A DNA stretch of 64,000 nucleotides from contig MU401485.1 of the NCBI GenBank assembly GCA_022579005.1, forward strand, positions 1 to 64,000. Reading direction: 5' to 3'. The notes under the pieces are model-generated. The model was given only the letters and a program-made list of their open reading frames with translations, did no database searches and had not been told where the DNA came from. The translations under genes and the position numbers were made by a program. This document shows, piece by piece, positions 22,985 through 36,273 of the stretch. Position 1 is the first letter of the stretch; every line of letters begins with the position of its first letter. Origin of the DNA: Poronia punctata. Lineage: Eukaryota > Ascomycota > Sordariomycetes > Xylariales > Xylariaceae.

Positions 22985-24832
22985 CTAGGTAGATCTCCCA
23001 ATATCTCCACTCAGATCGTCGGTAGCGTCGCCGAGTTTTCCGCGTCCTCCATCAGCGGGGGCTTGTGAATCCATCGAATCCGGGATTGTGCTGGGGCAGT
23101 TGCTCATTGCAATATAATGTTTCTCAATGGCTTGTGAATCCATCGAATCCGGGACTGTGCTGGGGCAGCTGCTCATTGCAATATAATGTTTCTCAATGGC
23201 TTGTGAATCCATCGAATCCGGGACCGTGCTGGGGCAGCTGCTCATTGCAATATAATGTTTCTCAGTGGCTTGACGAGAGATCTCGGATACCTCCTCGGAC
23301 CGCTCCTCGCCTGGGCCTCGATATGACATGTTGTCCTGAATGTCTGCATCCTCATCGTCTTGGTGGTTCGATTGATATTGACCGTTTGACCGCGCCGCAT
23401 CTATGCACTCAGACTCGGATTCTTCATCTGTCATTGCGCCATCTTCACTTCCATCTGAGGTACAGTAATAGGGGCTTTCCATGCCCTCTTGAGCTACCTC
23501 GTCCGCCGGCATTTTCCTCTTGTCCCTAATGTCCTGCAACGAGAGAACCGCGGGTGATAATGTCAGGCCGTTACCCAACCAACTTTCGGGTCTCTGTTTG
23601 CTTCGTCCGAAGCTCCAAAACACAGAGCGCTGTCTCTTGCGCGGTCTTGTCGAAATCTTTGATGTCGGTGTTGGGGCTTTAGAAGGGGTTGTCTCCGTAA
23701 CCGTATACTCTCCCTGTGTCTTGTCGTTATTTCTTGGTGCAATTGAACTGTCTGCGAAATTCTCCCTGGTCGGCCATAGATCTCGTACTTCTGTACGGCG
23801 CATAGGAATATGCAGGTCGTGTTGGACACTCTCGCAGGATTGGCTTTTCGGTGCGTATGATTTGCTGAGCTGACCAGCACCTTCGGATTCTACGGTGAGC
23901 TGTCCTAGAGCAGGCAGCGCCCTAGAATGCTTGCGTTTGGGTCTGCCTGTCATAAGGAACATAAACTCAGGCTGTGCCTCTACGTCTGAGAACCCATCAC
24001 CAGGACTCCATTTGGGCTCTGTTTCGTTCCTAGACTTTGGAACCCGAAATTCATCCGGCCCCCGAAAAGATGGCGTCCAAAAGATTCCCCGTCCGTGATA
24101 CGATGGAGAATCCTCGACGTCAATTGACGATGTGTGGTTAACTATTGTGCTCGAGGAAATATGCCGACTTCCGCTAGGCCTTATTTGTCTGGATATGTTG
24201 TCTCCTCTGGACTCCTGCCGGCCTCTTCCTTCATCCGTACCTGTAGGATGAGGAGTGCCACGCCGCCTTCGCCTACCTCTTGAAGGAGTTCTGTGGGCTG
24301 ATGTCGTATACTGTCTGCTGAACCGAGATCGTTTGCGGCAATGATTATCTCGAGAACTGGGTTCGATAGAAATTGGACTTGACGTTCTGGGGCGAGGAGT
24401 ATTGGGCCGGGAGACTCTCAGGTCCAGCTCACCACTGCCGTAATCGAATGCAGATAGATTGGCTCTGTGCTGAACTTGACTGCTCGCATGTCAATAGTGC
24501 CCAATGATCTATTTAATATCAATTTACCTTTGGGATCTTCTCCGTTTCGAATTAGCATGGGCGGAAGATCGTCCTCCTGCTTCAGTATATGCATCTTTGT
24601 TTTCGCCGGGCGGCGCTGTTGAAGGCTCAGGCTCTTCTTCATCTCCATTGCAACTACCACGTGTCATTGACTTAGCCCGCCTACGCTTAACGGCATGTTC
24701 TACGGACATCGATGGGACAAAACTCGAAGAGCTAGAGTGGATAGGTTCCATGACAGAGGGAATAGGAAATGATGGCCTCGCCCACCTCGCCAGAGGAGAG
24801 CCTGAGTGCAAATTTTCGACAGCTACATGCAA
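22985..24832 (-). CDS. Unknown basic/acidic low-complexity protein with three 23-residue C-terminal repeats
   Basis: Exons are 24832-24528 and 24479-22985, joined across a 48-nt intron (donor GTAAAT, acceptor GCAG), giving 599 residues. I do not recognise the family. The N-terminal half is rich in Ser, Arg and Pro, with basic clusters such as KRRR (near 90-100) and GRRRRRG that could be nuclear localisation signals. An acidic stretch (DDEDADIQD) lies before the repeats. Residues about 515-585 are three near-identical 23-residue units, ATEKHYIAMSSCPSTVPDSMDSQ-like. No signal peptide, membrane segment or catalytic motif is visible; most of the chain is probably disordered. A nuclear role is inference only. 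The start at 24832 is the first in-frame ATG I can support; an additional upstream exon is possible. It converges with BUB3. Confidence 0.7.
23063..23273. repeat. Three tandem 69-bp coding repeats
   Basis: Three copies of a 69-bp unit (23 codons) contain CCATCGAATCCGGGA, GTGCTGGGGCAG and TTGCAATATAATGTTTCTCA. Copies differ at only a few positions. They stay in frame within the 599-residue protein, so copy number can change without breaking it. Confidence 0.9.
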
Positions 24833-27800
24833 TTTCTAATAGGCACCGTGGTAGGGACAAAGGGATTGTTAGCCAGATTACGCGCGAGGACGTGCGCAAG
24901 GTACTAGACGTAGCGAGCATACGCAAGACGATATGAACACGAGGATAAGCAGAGCTATCACAGACTCAGTAAAAGTTGATTAACATCCGGTCTTCACCTG
25001 CTAATGATAAGATTAGATGTAAATTTTCAAATGAGCAAGTACATTACGACATCGTCAGCCCAGAGGATGGCAGTTCCTGCCAGATGAAGGTCTTGAAGTC
25101 TATCCATCGACATAATCTAGTGGCGTGCTATGGGCAGGAAGGCACATACCTACATGTAGTTCTTGGAGGGAAGAGCGTTGGGTTGGCTCTTAAAAACTTC
25201 AATTTTTCGAAAAGTAGGTAGGCACCAACGGGCCCGCAGTTTCTTATGTTACTTCCTTAAGAGACGATGGTTCGGACGAGATGGGAAGGCCCCTCAAAAT
25301 GTTTTGCGATTCCCGCCCCTATATGCATGATCTTGCTACCTCCAAGTGCGGCGACAGCCATTATAAGTAGATTGAGATCGCTCTGACATGTGAGTTTTGA
25401 AAGGGGTAGACACATCTGAGTGTTGAAACCATCAGATCTTTCTTACGGTAGTAGGATGGAGATCGAATATGACATGGCCACGAGAACGTCAGTCTTGGTA
25501 TAGATTTAGGTTGTATACCTACCTACTCGTAGTAATGTAAGCTCAAGGTGAATTGCAAGAATTGGTGTCTGTTCCAATTCTGAAATAAGCAACATGCCGT
25601 GCTACAGCTTGCCTCCAATAGCCACAGCAGCTCCATCAAGAGATAGTGATAAGTAAGGTAAGTATCTACAATCTGCCCGTGCGACACATAATCACATCTG
25701 GCGATTGCCTAGAGCAATAGTTAGCAACTGCAGGACTACGTAGGATAGCCCAGTGCGATATATATGCATATCCAGCAAAACAGCGCTTTTTTGCATGGCA
25801 ATGTAAGATGAGCTTTAGATGCGCCGAAGTAGTTCCAGTTGCATCACAGAAATAGAGCCACCCGGTTTTAGGAGATCCCACGATAGGGCCATGGGCGTCG
25901 TACAGCAGCTCTCTTCTCTTGGGTCGGCACACGCACAGCGAAGTTGAATAGTCTAGGTAATTACCCAGAACTGGCTGGTAATGGATTCAACGCATATGGC
26001 AGTGACACGAGAATAGTATCCTACCTACCTATTTGGAGAATGTCTTATCTTTAGGTAGTCCATTCCAGGAGACAACGCCTGCCTAACCCCATGATAATGC
26101 AGCAATAGAAGTAACGACGGTACCGGTATATGCGACCGAAAGCCACCACAGCAGAATCACTAGCATTGTTCTCTTATTGGTTGGTCACATTCTCTCAAGC
26201 TACGTAAAGAGTAAGTGTCAGTCTCGTAGCACCGAATGAGAAGACTTGGCTAGAGAAGGACTCGATGTGTTGTCGTTTTGTGTCCTCGCTAGTGGCATAG
26301 GGAAAAGCAGCAAGCCATGGATCAGGAGCCGCAGGTCGAAGGTACCTACATGCGGCATTCGGCTAGTTCTACCTATACTTAAGAGCAACACCCTCGCTTC
26401 GTATGTCGGCATATCCTAGAGCCGCCAGCGAGCTTGGATAATACATAGTAGGTTCTTCTGCAAGAACTATAATATGGCGTGTTCTACAAAGGCCATTACA
26501 CCCCCGCACGCCACAACAACATCCTCCTTCTCCAACTCCGTCAGCTGATGCATATGCTGAAGTCGTTTGTGCGACCTGTGGTTAGACGGACAAATGGCCA
26601 ACCCGAAGTGGCCTCTGGGAGAGCACTCCGGGGGGGAATAAGGACTGGTTGTCATTCGAAGGCCGTATATAGGCGTTGTTCAGTGCCGTGGCGAGGTTGA
26701 TAACCGGTCCGGCGGAGAAGAGAGATTTGACCCCATTTTCTCCATTATACCCTGTTTGTCTTTGGCGACACAAAACCAAACGGTTGCGGGTAGCTCTCGA
26801 GTGTTGATCGCTGTACATATTGACCTTAGACAGCTGTTCATTTCGAACGGACCCGGTCCACATTATCGCCTTTCAAACATCTCGACACCGACACTTCGTC
26901 TACCTAGTTTTGCATTATGGGCCCTTACTCATGTGATCTTCGACCTGTGCGGCGCAAACAGACCACCATCGAGGTTCTGTTGCAGATCACATTGGCCTTG
27001 TTGATCTTGTGGGGTGTTTCGGAATATTGGATCGGTGACTTCGTGCCTGACGATTATTGCCTTGTTTCAACTGGTCTAGCTATCGTTGCCTAGAGCTGTT
27101 TGCCTAGACCACGGGTGTGATCGTCGATAATGATGGTGGTTTTGGTAAACGAGTGTGTAATATGGATCTCCCGGTTGGAGCAAAAGATCCAAATTCGGAC
27201 TGCTGCAAGAATCCCATTGGTGAACGTAGAACTCGGAGCTGGGAAGGGCCAGCTACTCTAGGGTAGGTCTCACCTGTTCTCGCATATTTACAGGACCTAC
27301 TTCAAGTTAGAGCTATCCGTCTCAGTGACAGCGTGTATTGTGTATTGCGCGAAGATGGCTCCGAGGCGAGAACTTTTCCAATGTTCTCTCCAACGAGATT
27401 TATTTCTAGAACTTCATTTATTCTTACAGCGGGCAACGTATTGATCATCCTCTACCCGTACTAGTGGTAGCTAAGACTCCAAAAATCTTCGGGGAAGGAA
27501 ATGGCGAACGTCATAGACTGTAACCGGTCCAGCGGAGATGCAAGATGGGCAGCGCGGTTATCCCATTGCGAGAGCCTGGCAGGAGACCTAATACGTCGAA
27601 GGTTAAATGGTTGGTAAAATAGAAGCAGTCACGCAAGTCGTCTCATAGCCCGAGGTGTCCTCATTTCCGCTACATGGGATGTCAGAGATTTATTGTATAT
27701 ACGTATATTTTAGAACGCAATCGTGTTATTTGCCTATTAGGTAAACACCGACCACATGTTGTTGTTATTTATGAAAGCCAAATTATACAGGTTACTGAAT

Positions 27801-30512
27801 GATATGCAGGTGGCCTGCTACCCTTTTGCTCATCGGCCGTTTCTGAACGAGTCGAACCACATATGCTGTTTATAACATATAAGACAGAGCTATCTCTCGC
27901 AGCCTCATATTATTCTACGCGCGAGGATTGGACTAACCTGGTCAGATAACCAACAACTACACGTAGACTAGGGATGCAAGAAATGGTAAGGATATCTTCA
28001 CCGCCCGAGGCTCGAATGGTTCTCGACCACAATTATCCCGTATAATACGATATGTTGTGCAGATGTAATCCGTTGCTCACTACTATATCAGGTGTTACGT
28101 GCATGTAGCCACATAATGACACGCCGTTTCGGCCAATCCAAGACCCTTAAAGTGACGAGCTACGTGATTCTGCCAAGTCTGGTCACAACAAGGCATCTCC
28201 ATGACGCCTGCACTCCTTGCGTTGAAAAGTCAGTCTCATTGCCGGGGAGAAAAGGGGGGTCGTGATGGCTGGTGGCTTGGTGGGTTTGCGCAACCGAAAA
28301 TTGGGGGTTTAGGTTGTTGTGGGGACTCTACAACTCGCCATCTGCAGGTCACAGGGATCATTACGAATGGGGGAAACATGGCCAACACGAGCTGTACCTG
28401 GCTTTATTTTTTCCTCCCTGCAACTGGAATAAAAACAAACATGACAAGCGACCAAAACTATAAAACAACCATATGCATTGGTCTCGGGAAACCCGACAAG
28501 GAACCTGATAAAACGTGGTTCCTGGATAGCGAAATATTCTTTGGCTTTGAGAAGAAACACGTTGTAACACTCATTGTTTTGTCGAGACACGATATGCGTA
28601 GACAAGATCCGCAGGGAACTACCCGCGCTTTTCAGGGGAAATTCCAATCGGGACAAATAGACAAGGAATTACTGATTTGATAATCCATTCTCGTGTACAG
28701 TTTGTACTTTTTAGACTTGAGGTAATCAGTCAATTCGGATGTATCTATCATAGTACTGTACCAGGTAAATCCACCTAGCTCATCAACCCGTAACTTCCCA
28801 AATAGCTTATTCACATCGGCCTAGAAGACCCAACCTTGCATTCCACTTTGACTACAAGCAAGGCAAATCTGACGATAACTGGCCTGCCTTTTGCTGACTT
28901 CTTCGTCTTGAGAAAGAAGGAAGGATTGAGGATATCTTGGTATGGTGTCAGCATCCTGCTAGTAACCAGGGGTAACAAAGGAGGACGATATGGGACCTCA
29001 GGTTGGGTAGATGGGTACACGACTAAAAAATGGCACTTGTTTGTCTACAATTACATATGCACTGTGGATCTGAATCTGCTACCCGTCACTATCTACGGCA
29101 GTACACTCGTACGTATGTCAGGCTAGTTACCACCGGGTCTGTTGGTCTATCCCGCGGCTGTACTTGCTGTACTTGCGTACATTATTTTATTTTAGGTCGC
29201 GAGGTGAAACAGTTCTTCTCTTGACTTGTTTTAGGTATGCGGTTGGCAATTATTTTGCGTGTACACGTACATACGCGTAGATTAGGTACATGCCTCAGAT
29301 AGCGTGTAAATAGTTGACTAAGTCGACCCGTCAACCAGTAGCCGACCAAAGACAGCCATTTTCTAGAATTTACTATCGACGCTACAGGTATCGCTACCTA
29401 GGAGAGGTCAGGAATGTTACCGTGCAATATTTTCACGACGAGCACTAGTCTTAGCACCTACTTGTGACGTCTCACCACTCTTGCCGATTTTCGAGCCCGT
29501 TCTCTCGGGCTAAAGCTACGGAGTAACCGGACACGCGATAATAATTTATATGAGTATAAGTAGCCTATCGGTCCCAGCCCCTTCCTTCAAATCTCAGGAA
29601 TCCTTAGTTCACGTACATGTCCTGGCGCGTACTTAACTCTATCTCACAGCCTTACCGCGTTGGCCCGTCTCATCCCAGCAACCTGACGTGATTTTCTCCT
29701 ATAAGCGTACCAGGTCGCTTTAGGTTAGTGAGCTGGTAGGGTGTTCAAGTCCTTGGCCACTTGATAAATTCCAGCCCTGGTCTGATCGTTCGTGGCTTGC
29801 AGCTTGCAGCTCGGCATACTGGGTGAGAAGCGTGCAGAAGATAATACACGTACCTAATAAGCCACTACGAGCACACTTTGAAACCCGCTATTTATCATCC
29901 CTTTTTTCGTACCTCCGTACCTAGGTTAGGCCTTAGTTCCAACGGCCTAGGCCTACTCAGGTACTTCAAATAGGGTGTTACCAACCGCTCGTTAGGTACT
30001 TCACCCACTTTCGCTTCCACAACCCCTGACCACATACATCTTCTCGGTCCCAATATTCTCGACTACGTCTTATAATTATATTCATTCTTTGCCGGCTTCT
30101 CCTCTTTCTCCAAACTTCTTGATCGATCAACCCTGTTTTGCGTTCCTGCCCAGGCTGTTTTTAAGGCAGCCTCTTGGATTTCACAGGGCCACAAAGAACT
30201 GGGACGTGACTCTGTTGGCGTATAAGAAGTCCGACGCCGCCGCTCGCTCCTGCTTGGCGACCACTTACACCGCATCATACCCTCAATTCTGACCTACTAG
30301 TGGCTTCTTAAGCTACTTTGATCGCGTGATTGACTGTTTACTGCGGTGGACCTCGAATTCATTCCACCCTCCGCAGCAGAAAAGTGGTCACTTTTGGAAT
30401 ATGAACAAGAGTTGGCAGTCTGGAATCCTGTTTTGTTTTCTGCTAGCGCCCTGAGGAGCCAAAGAAGAGAAAGAGGAAACAGAAGAAAGACAAACGCAAC
30501 CAATTTGCGAAC
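24833..30512. other. Gene-poor region, 5.7 kb
   Basis: No ORF here has a recognisable domain. The longest is a plus-strand 159-codon ORF at 28201-28680, and a plus-strand 81-codon ORF lies at 24976-25221; both look like chance. TACCTACC/GGTAGG-type motifs are scattered through the region. The last few hundred bases before 30512 are pyrimidine-rich and are probably the promoter and 5' UTR of the cyclin gene. No tRNA was found. Confidence 0.5.
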
Positions 30513-31482
30513 ATGGGCCACACCAAGAGCTTCTCGGTAGCGCCGTTGGACGATGGTTTTGAGTTTGACGAGAGCTATTTCAGACAATTTTATAAACCCC
30601 TATCAAACCTGCCAACGCCGCCGCCCTCGACTCGCAATTCCTCGGCTGCTCAAAGTCCCCGGATCTCCGTCGACGATGCTGAGAGTCTTAATTCCCAATA
30701 TCTAGGTAGGTCCGAACGCTCCTGGTCCAGATATACTATATCTAAACCCTTTTATTCCGTCTTACGTATCTTATTCAATCAAAATTCGTCATACGCGAGC
30801 GAAACTGACTTCTCGAATAGGACCAGCAGCCCATCTGGCGCAGATGTTGCCCCCAGGGGCTTCATTCATAACGCCATCTATCCCCATAGTCCAGCAGATG
30901 CTCGCGAGAGCCAACCTGCCGATGGATATCATTGCCTTGGCGGTTTGCATTCTGGACTCGTTAGATTCAAAGTTTTCTCGCAACTGGCGGGTGGCATTCC
31001 CGTTGAATCGCAGCGGCCAACCGACGTCGAAACGGCACACGCTGCCTTCGCCGGGGCAGGCGACTCACATCAACTCTGTGTTCCCTGAGATCATCATTTT
31101 AGCGGCATTAGTCATCGCCGACAAGTTCGTAGAAGATACGGACAACCCAACACAACACTACGTCTCCGTATGGGGGAACAGCCTTTGGACGAGCGAGCAG
31201 CTCAACTTTACGGAACGCTGCATCATGGAGAACCTCGGCTGGCGCATAATGCCACTGTGGGACCCTGTGTTGATCAAGCAGGCCAGACACGACATTGAGA
31301 TGGCACGACGGGAGCTTATCCAAGAGACCATTAGCATGGGGGCCACGGGCGGCAGCGGTGAAGACTGTAGAAAGCACTTCAAATCGATGAGCTCGGGTCA
31401 TGCCGTGGTAGGCCTAGGCCTACAGTTAACGCCCGCACCTACGCCCAGATCGGAATTAGGAGCACCCTTCGGCCATAATTAG
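30513..31482 (+). CDS. PHO80/PCL-type cyclin
   Basis: Exons are 30513-30705 and 30821-31482 (115-nt intron, GTAGGT donor, AATAG acceptor), giving 284 residues. The first 65 residues are a Ser/Pro-rich leader (LPTPPPSTRNSS). The cyclin box follows in exon 2: IPIVQQMLARANLPMDIIALAV, then FPEIIILAALVIADKFVEDTD and LNFTERCIMENLGWRIMP. The ALVIADKF motif and the E.C.MENLGW motif are typical of PHO80/PCL cyclins. These bind PHO85-like kinases controlling phosphate response, cell-cycle entry or polarity. Which PCL subgroup it belongs to cannot be settled; the spacing fits PCL1/2/9-like members better than PHO80 itself (inference). It is an isolated gene with about 5.7 kb empty upstream. Confidence 0.85.
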
Positions 31483-34017
31483 TGGCCGGGCTAGGTAATC
31501 TTTTGGGTCGTTGCAGCCCAATGCAACGGGGTTCGAGACCGGTTGGCGCTATTTTCGGGTCTTTTCGTCTCTGCAGACCGCCGGCAATTGGAATTCCCAT
31601 TACCATCGCCGTCCCATTTGCGGGGGCAAACGAATTCCACCCCCTCCGCACGTTTCACGAAGCCGCGATGGCGCGATCTCTGAATTCCCTGCACGGCGTC
31701 ACGCTAATATCTACTTCCGCGTTTATTAATTGAACATGGTTGAATGGGATGTCTCGCTTGCGTCGTACCCGGCTACAGCTTGCATTCAGGGAGAAATAAA
31801 AACCTGGGGAGGAGGGGGGGCTGGCGTTGCATTCGCCGCATATGGCTAACACCACCTTTGACGCCTCTTACAAGAATTCCGGCCGATCGACTATTTTACG
31901 ATGGCCTCGAACTAATCGCCAGACCAAGAAAGTCTAGATTTAAGGAGTTCGATAGTAGGCCGAGCTATGTCGGTTGGGAATAAGTCCGGACTTGGGTTGT
32001 CATTAAAAGGTTTGGGATAGGAGTTAACGTGTTGATTTTTCGGCTTTTCTTGGAGGATGGATCTGGGCCTTTTTAAGTTCTATACCCCTGAGAATAGCAC
32101 ACTGCATTTTATCTGATCAAGCTTAGCATTGCATGTTTAATGTTTCCTTGTACAAGGTGTTCCCTTCTTATATTAACTTCCTTAATTCTGCGAAGAGCAG
32201 CTAATACCTAGCAGCTGCAATCGAACAAGAATATTCGATTGCGCAAACCCGAGGGGGCATCTTCCACTATCACCTTGCGGCCCTCGCGATGTGTTACCTA
32301 CCTTAAGTAGTTTTGGGCAGTGGGCCTGCAGAATACCATGTGCCGAAGCCATACGCGCATGCAACGCACCGCGCCGCACCCAAGCTCCCGTCTTACATGC
32401 CGGTAAACATATACCAGGGGTTGCTTACCTGTTAAAGCTGTAATCAAAAGATAATATATATATATATATATATATAAATTTACGCCGAGACGGCATCTTT
32501 CGTTTTGGAAAGCACGTGCTTCGTTCCCCAAATGTCATCCTAAGTGAACAATGCAGGTAGCCGGGCGGTCTTGCCGACACCGAGCGCATGACAATATTAC
32601 AGCAGTTACACGAGTATCTTGACGAACACATGACATACGACGCCCTGCTGTATTCCCGGCACTAAGCTCACCAATACCAGTCCTGATTAACTGCATGAAA
32701 AGAATGAGGCTGGCCCTACCAAACAAATAATGCTCTTGATCGGCTAAATAGCCATCCTCTCAGGTGTGTCCCATGTTGATGTTCATGCCGTCCTTCCCGG
32801 CCTATCTGATCTTCTTCGACCTGCCTACTTACATTGAGCCGCTCGATGTCGAAGGGCCGCTCCCTTGGGACACGTCGCAACGTGTCGCTTAATGAACAGC
32901 TTAGATTGGATTGGATCCCGACTTATCGCTTCGCTTAGAATATTTTTTCCCCTTTAACCTTTTACATAACATAAGAGAAATTCTTTATAGGAGCGCTTCG
33001 TTTTGAAAACCTCACTAGGCTAAGATTTGGTTCTGGCCGCAGATAGGTAGGTAATTGGTATCAGAAAAGCAGATAGATCCTATTCTGAGACTGTCTCGTC
33101 TTGTTCTTCGGCAGTTCTGAGGGCGCCTGTTTAGGCATCTATTATCTATCCCTTTTGCCATCTTTCCCAGTCAAACAGTGCCTTGCGAGGTGATCACACC
33201 TAATGCCTAACAAATGAAACGCGAAAATATGTACTTGAAACATCTATCCAAAGCAGCTTCATGGTGAGCGAGACTACAAATCGTATTCGAGCCGTTCTTT
33301 ACCTGACTCACGACATATGCGTTCACTGTTTCGCCTTCTCCCGAATAACAGACGCTATGTGGGGGTTTCAAACGTCTCAGCCACAATTTGCGACCTCTAG
33401 ATAAGGTGGTCGTTGTTTATAAAAGGGGATGCTAGTCTTTTAAAAGTTCGGAGAAATGGTTCACGGATTGTTTGGTTTTGAAGTATTCGCTACAATCCGG
33501 CATATTGGTATCGCGAGACAGCATTCCTCACTGATGCGGATCTTGATTGATGTTCTAGTAATGACGACGCGTCGGTGTGGATTTATATTTTTGGGAGGAT
33601 GGCTCCCAACACGATGCGGAACGATAAAGGATTATTTCGTCAAATTGAGCACAAAAATCTAGCCTGAATTAGATACTCCAGTCCCATGGACTCTGTAGCC
33701 CCTGACATGAATTCAAATTGAAAAAAACACTTTGGTTATGAAGTACTGAATGAAAGAATGGAAGTTGGACATTGATGCCCAGACTTGAGGGACTGGATCC
33801 CAATATCCTATGAACCAGTCCAAAAGGAGATTAGTGAGGGGCATTACGGCAGAATTTTTGGGTACACCGCCTCAATTTGTAAACATGGATTTAGCTCCCC
33901 GCCAAATCGACGTCGACTCTATTGAATGTCAAGTTTATGAATCCCTGCTGGCTACTACCCAACAGACATCAGACTTGAGGTTAAATTTTAGATTATCACG
34001 AAACCCGATATACCGAA
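31483..34017. other. Intergenic region with an AT dinucleotide array
   Basis: These 2.5 kb lie between the cyclin and BCP1. A (TA)n run lies at about 32454-32477. No protein-like ORF, tRNA or other element was recognised. Confidence 0.5.
32454..32477. repeat. (TA)n microsatellite
   Basis: About eleven TA units in uninterrupted tandem. Confidence 0.85.
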
Positions 34018-35012
34018 ATGGCGAAAAAGCGATCCAGAGAGGCCGATGGCACTACCGAAGCGTCTGATAAGATGGCCGTAGACAACGAGAGTTCGGACGA
34101 TGAAGTGAGTGCCACATGACATTGAACACGGTCGGGAAAGGGATCTAGAACACGAAGCGCCCGTTCGCCCGACCTAACCGCTTCTCGAGGAAGAAAGATA
34201 CCAAAAGCGCCCAAGCCTAACAAAGACATTTTCTCCCCCAGGACTTCGACATGGTCAACGTCGATTTCGAGTGGTTCAACTTCAACGAAAAGATAGATTT
34301 CCACGGGACGAAATCGCTGATACGGCAGCTCTTCGACGTCGATGCCAACTTATTCGACGTATCCGCCCTCGCCGACCTGATTCTGTCCCAGCCGACCGTC
34401 GGCTCAACCGTCAAGACTGACGGAGAGGAATCCGACCCCTTCGCCTTCCTTACTGTCCTGAACGTACAGGAACACCGCCAGAAGAAGCCGATGGCTCAGC
34501 TCATCGAGTATTTGAGCAAAAAGGCCAAAGAGAACGAGTCGCTTGCGCCCGTGCCCGAGCTACTCGCTTCGGGTAAACATATCGGCCTTATACTCTCTGA
34601 GAGGTTGATCAATATGCCGTCGGAGATAGCACCTCCGTTATACAGTATGCTTGTAGACGAGATCGAGGCGGCCGTGGAGGATAAGGAGCCGTACGAATTC
34701 ACACATTACCTGATCATTTCCAAGACATATCATGAGATAGAGTCGACTTTGAACGTGGAAGAGAGGAAAAAGAAGAAGGGAAAGCAGGACCCTACATTAT
34801 ACCACTTCCACCCTGAGGACGAGGTATTACAGAAACACGCGCTCGCGTTCGGGAGCTACCCATTTACCAAAATCGACGAGGCCGTGGCAGATAGCAAGCG
34901 GGCATTCCAGGAGATGGGCGTCATGCCCAAGGGTTCCATGATTCTGATTGACGCTAGCAAGTTCACAGATGCTGTAAAAGCAGTGGGCGAATATCTGAGC
35001 CCTCCATCTTAA
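34018..35012 (+). CDS. BCP1: BCP1/BCCIP-family nuclear export and ribosomal-protein chaperone
   Basis: Exons are 34018-34104 and 34242-35012 (donor GTGAGT, acceptor CCCCAG), giving 285 residues, close to the 283 of yeast BCP1. Exon 1 encodes a basic start and an acidic Ser-rich stretch ([10 protein letters not shown]). Exon 2 starts [14 protein letters not shown], the conserved family opening. It continues [33 protein letters not shown] and [13 protein letters not shown], and ends [15 protein letters not shown]. In yeast BCP1 is an essential nuclear protein that chaperones ribosomal protein Rpl23 and is needed for export of the lipid kinase Mss4. The gene converges with chorismate mutase, with 122 bp between stop codons. 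Confidence 0.92.
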
Positions 35013-35134
35013 GGAAAGGCATAAAAGAAAAAAGAAAACATGCACATGATACGTTCAATCTGCTTTTGCATACCGCGTTTCCTTTTTGCCATGCCCTACC
35101 TCTGGACGCCATCACATTGGGTATCTCAGCTTCT

Positions 35135-36008
35135 CTACTCTAGCCGCTGCATGAGATACTCCACCTCGACCTTTTTGGTAAGAGGAATGACAAAGTCCTT
35201 ATACATCAACATTACGGCTTCGGCGTTGATCTTGCCAGTGCCGCTCGGGTTACCCAGACCCGGGTCAGTTCCGTAAGTCTGGGCCTTGAGGAGGAGCCGG
35301 TCGAGCACCTGTTTCTCCACGGCCGGGATGGTTATAGACTCGGCAATACCGTCCCGATCTCCGGCCTTGATCATTCTTATGTACTTTTCCGGATCTGACT
35401 GGAACTTAGATTCGGCGACGAACTTGCCGAAGTGTATTCTTCGCGATATAGCTTGGAGGCAAGAGATATCGCAGGTAGCTGAGGAGCCGTAGTTCTCCTC
35501 CGACTCTCCGCGGTCGCCTCTGCCGAAGTCGGGGCAAACGCGGGGCAGAAATTTCTCGATGTAGTACTTCTTTATCTCCTCATTGACGTTGACGTCGTTC
35601 TTGTGGAGGATTTCTGGGTATTGCAGGGGCTTGAGAAGGGGCTTCTGGAGGGCATCGGGGTAAAAAGGGTACTCGTCAGGAGCTTCATAGCGGCGGATCA
35701 GCGACTGGAGCTTCTCCTGCTCACGCAGGTACCAGTCCATGAAGCTGAGGTTCGAGTCGCCATTGCCAAGATCGATGGCGCCTGGCTTGTATATGCTTTC
35801 GTTTAATGGGAATTGGACGCGTTCAATCAGATGAAATGTAATCGTGTCTTCCATGCGACTGTTGCGGGGTTAACCCAGTGAGCAAAGGTGTAAACACGAA
35901 AGGAAGTATCTTGTACAGCAATGCCAAGGCAACTCACATTAGTTGGAAGCGGATGTTGGCGAGGTCAAGCGCCTGGTTCTTGTCTCTGATATCGATTAAG
36001 GTATCCAT
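35135..36008 (-). CDS. ARO7: Chorismate mutase (AroQ type, eukaryotic)
   Basis: Exons are 36008-35938 and 35858-35135 (79-nt intron, donor GTGAGT, acceptor ACAG), giving 264 residues against 256 in yeast Aro7. The join reads [18 protein letters not shown], matching the first helix and its catalytic Arg. [16 protein letters not shown] contains the Arg and Lys equivalent to yeast Arg157 and Lys168. The end [16 protein letters not shown] carries the Thr and Glu of the C-terminal active-site helix. The enzyme converts chorismate to prephenate, the branch towards Phe and Tyr. The family is allosteric, inhibited by Tyr and activated by Trp. The residues recalled as essential appear intact. A TRIM-like element begins 158 bp upstream of its ATG. 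Confidence 0.95.
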
Positions 36009-36165
36009 ATTGCCGTTTTTCTCACAACCTGATCGTTTTGGAAGTTCGTGGAAAGAAGTTTGCTTGACTCGCACAATCCTCACTTGAAGCTGGCCGTAGT
36101 CGGCCGTCTGTTTGGGCGGCCGTTGATCAGGGTCATCAGGCAGATATACTTCGAGCTATGCCGGA

Positions 36166-36271
36166 TGTAGGGGGAAGGTACGGGTTGGGGTATAATAAGG
36201 GTCATTTACAGTGGGCTACTGTATTCACACCAACACTTCTACATACCACAATACACCTACCCAACCCAACA
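36166..36271. repeat. Left terminal direct repeat (LTR) of the TRIM-like element
   Basis: A 106-bp copy with TGT...ACA ends. It contains a TATAATAA box-like motif about 26 bp in, which could be its promoter. It is identical to the right copy. Confidence 0.85.
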
Positions 36272-36273
36272 TA

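Noticed and set aside
24976..25221. 81-codon plus-strand ORF starting near MINIRSS
   Set aside because: No recognisable domain or splice partner; isolated in a gene-poor region.
28201..28680. 159-codon plus-strand ORF
   Set aside because: No domain, no homology I can recall, no consistent codon pattern, and an overlapping minus-strand ORF of similar quality.
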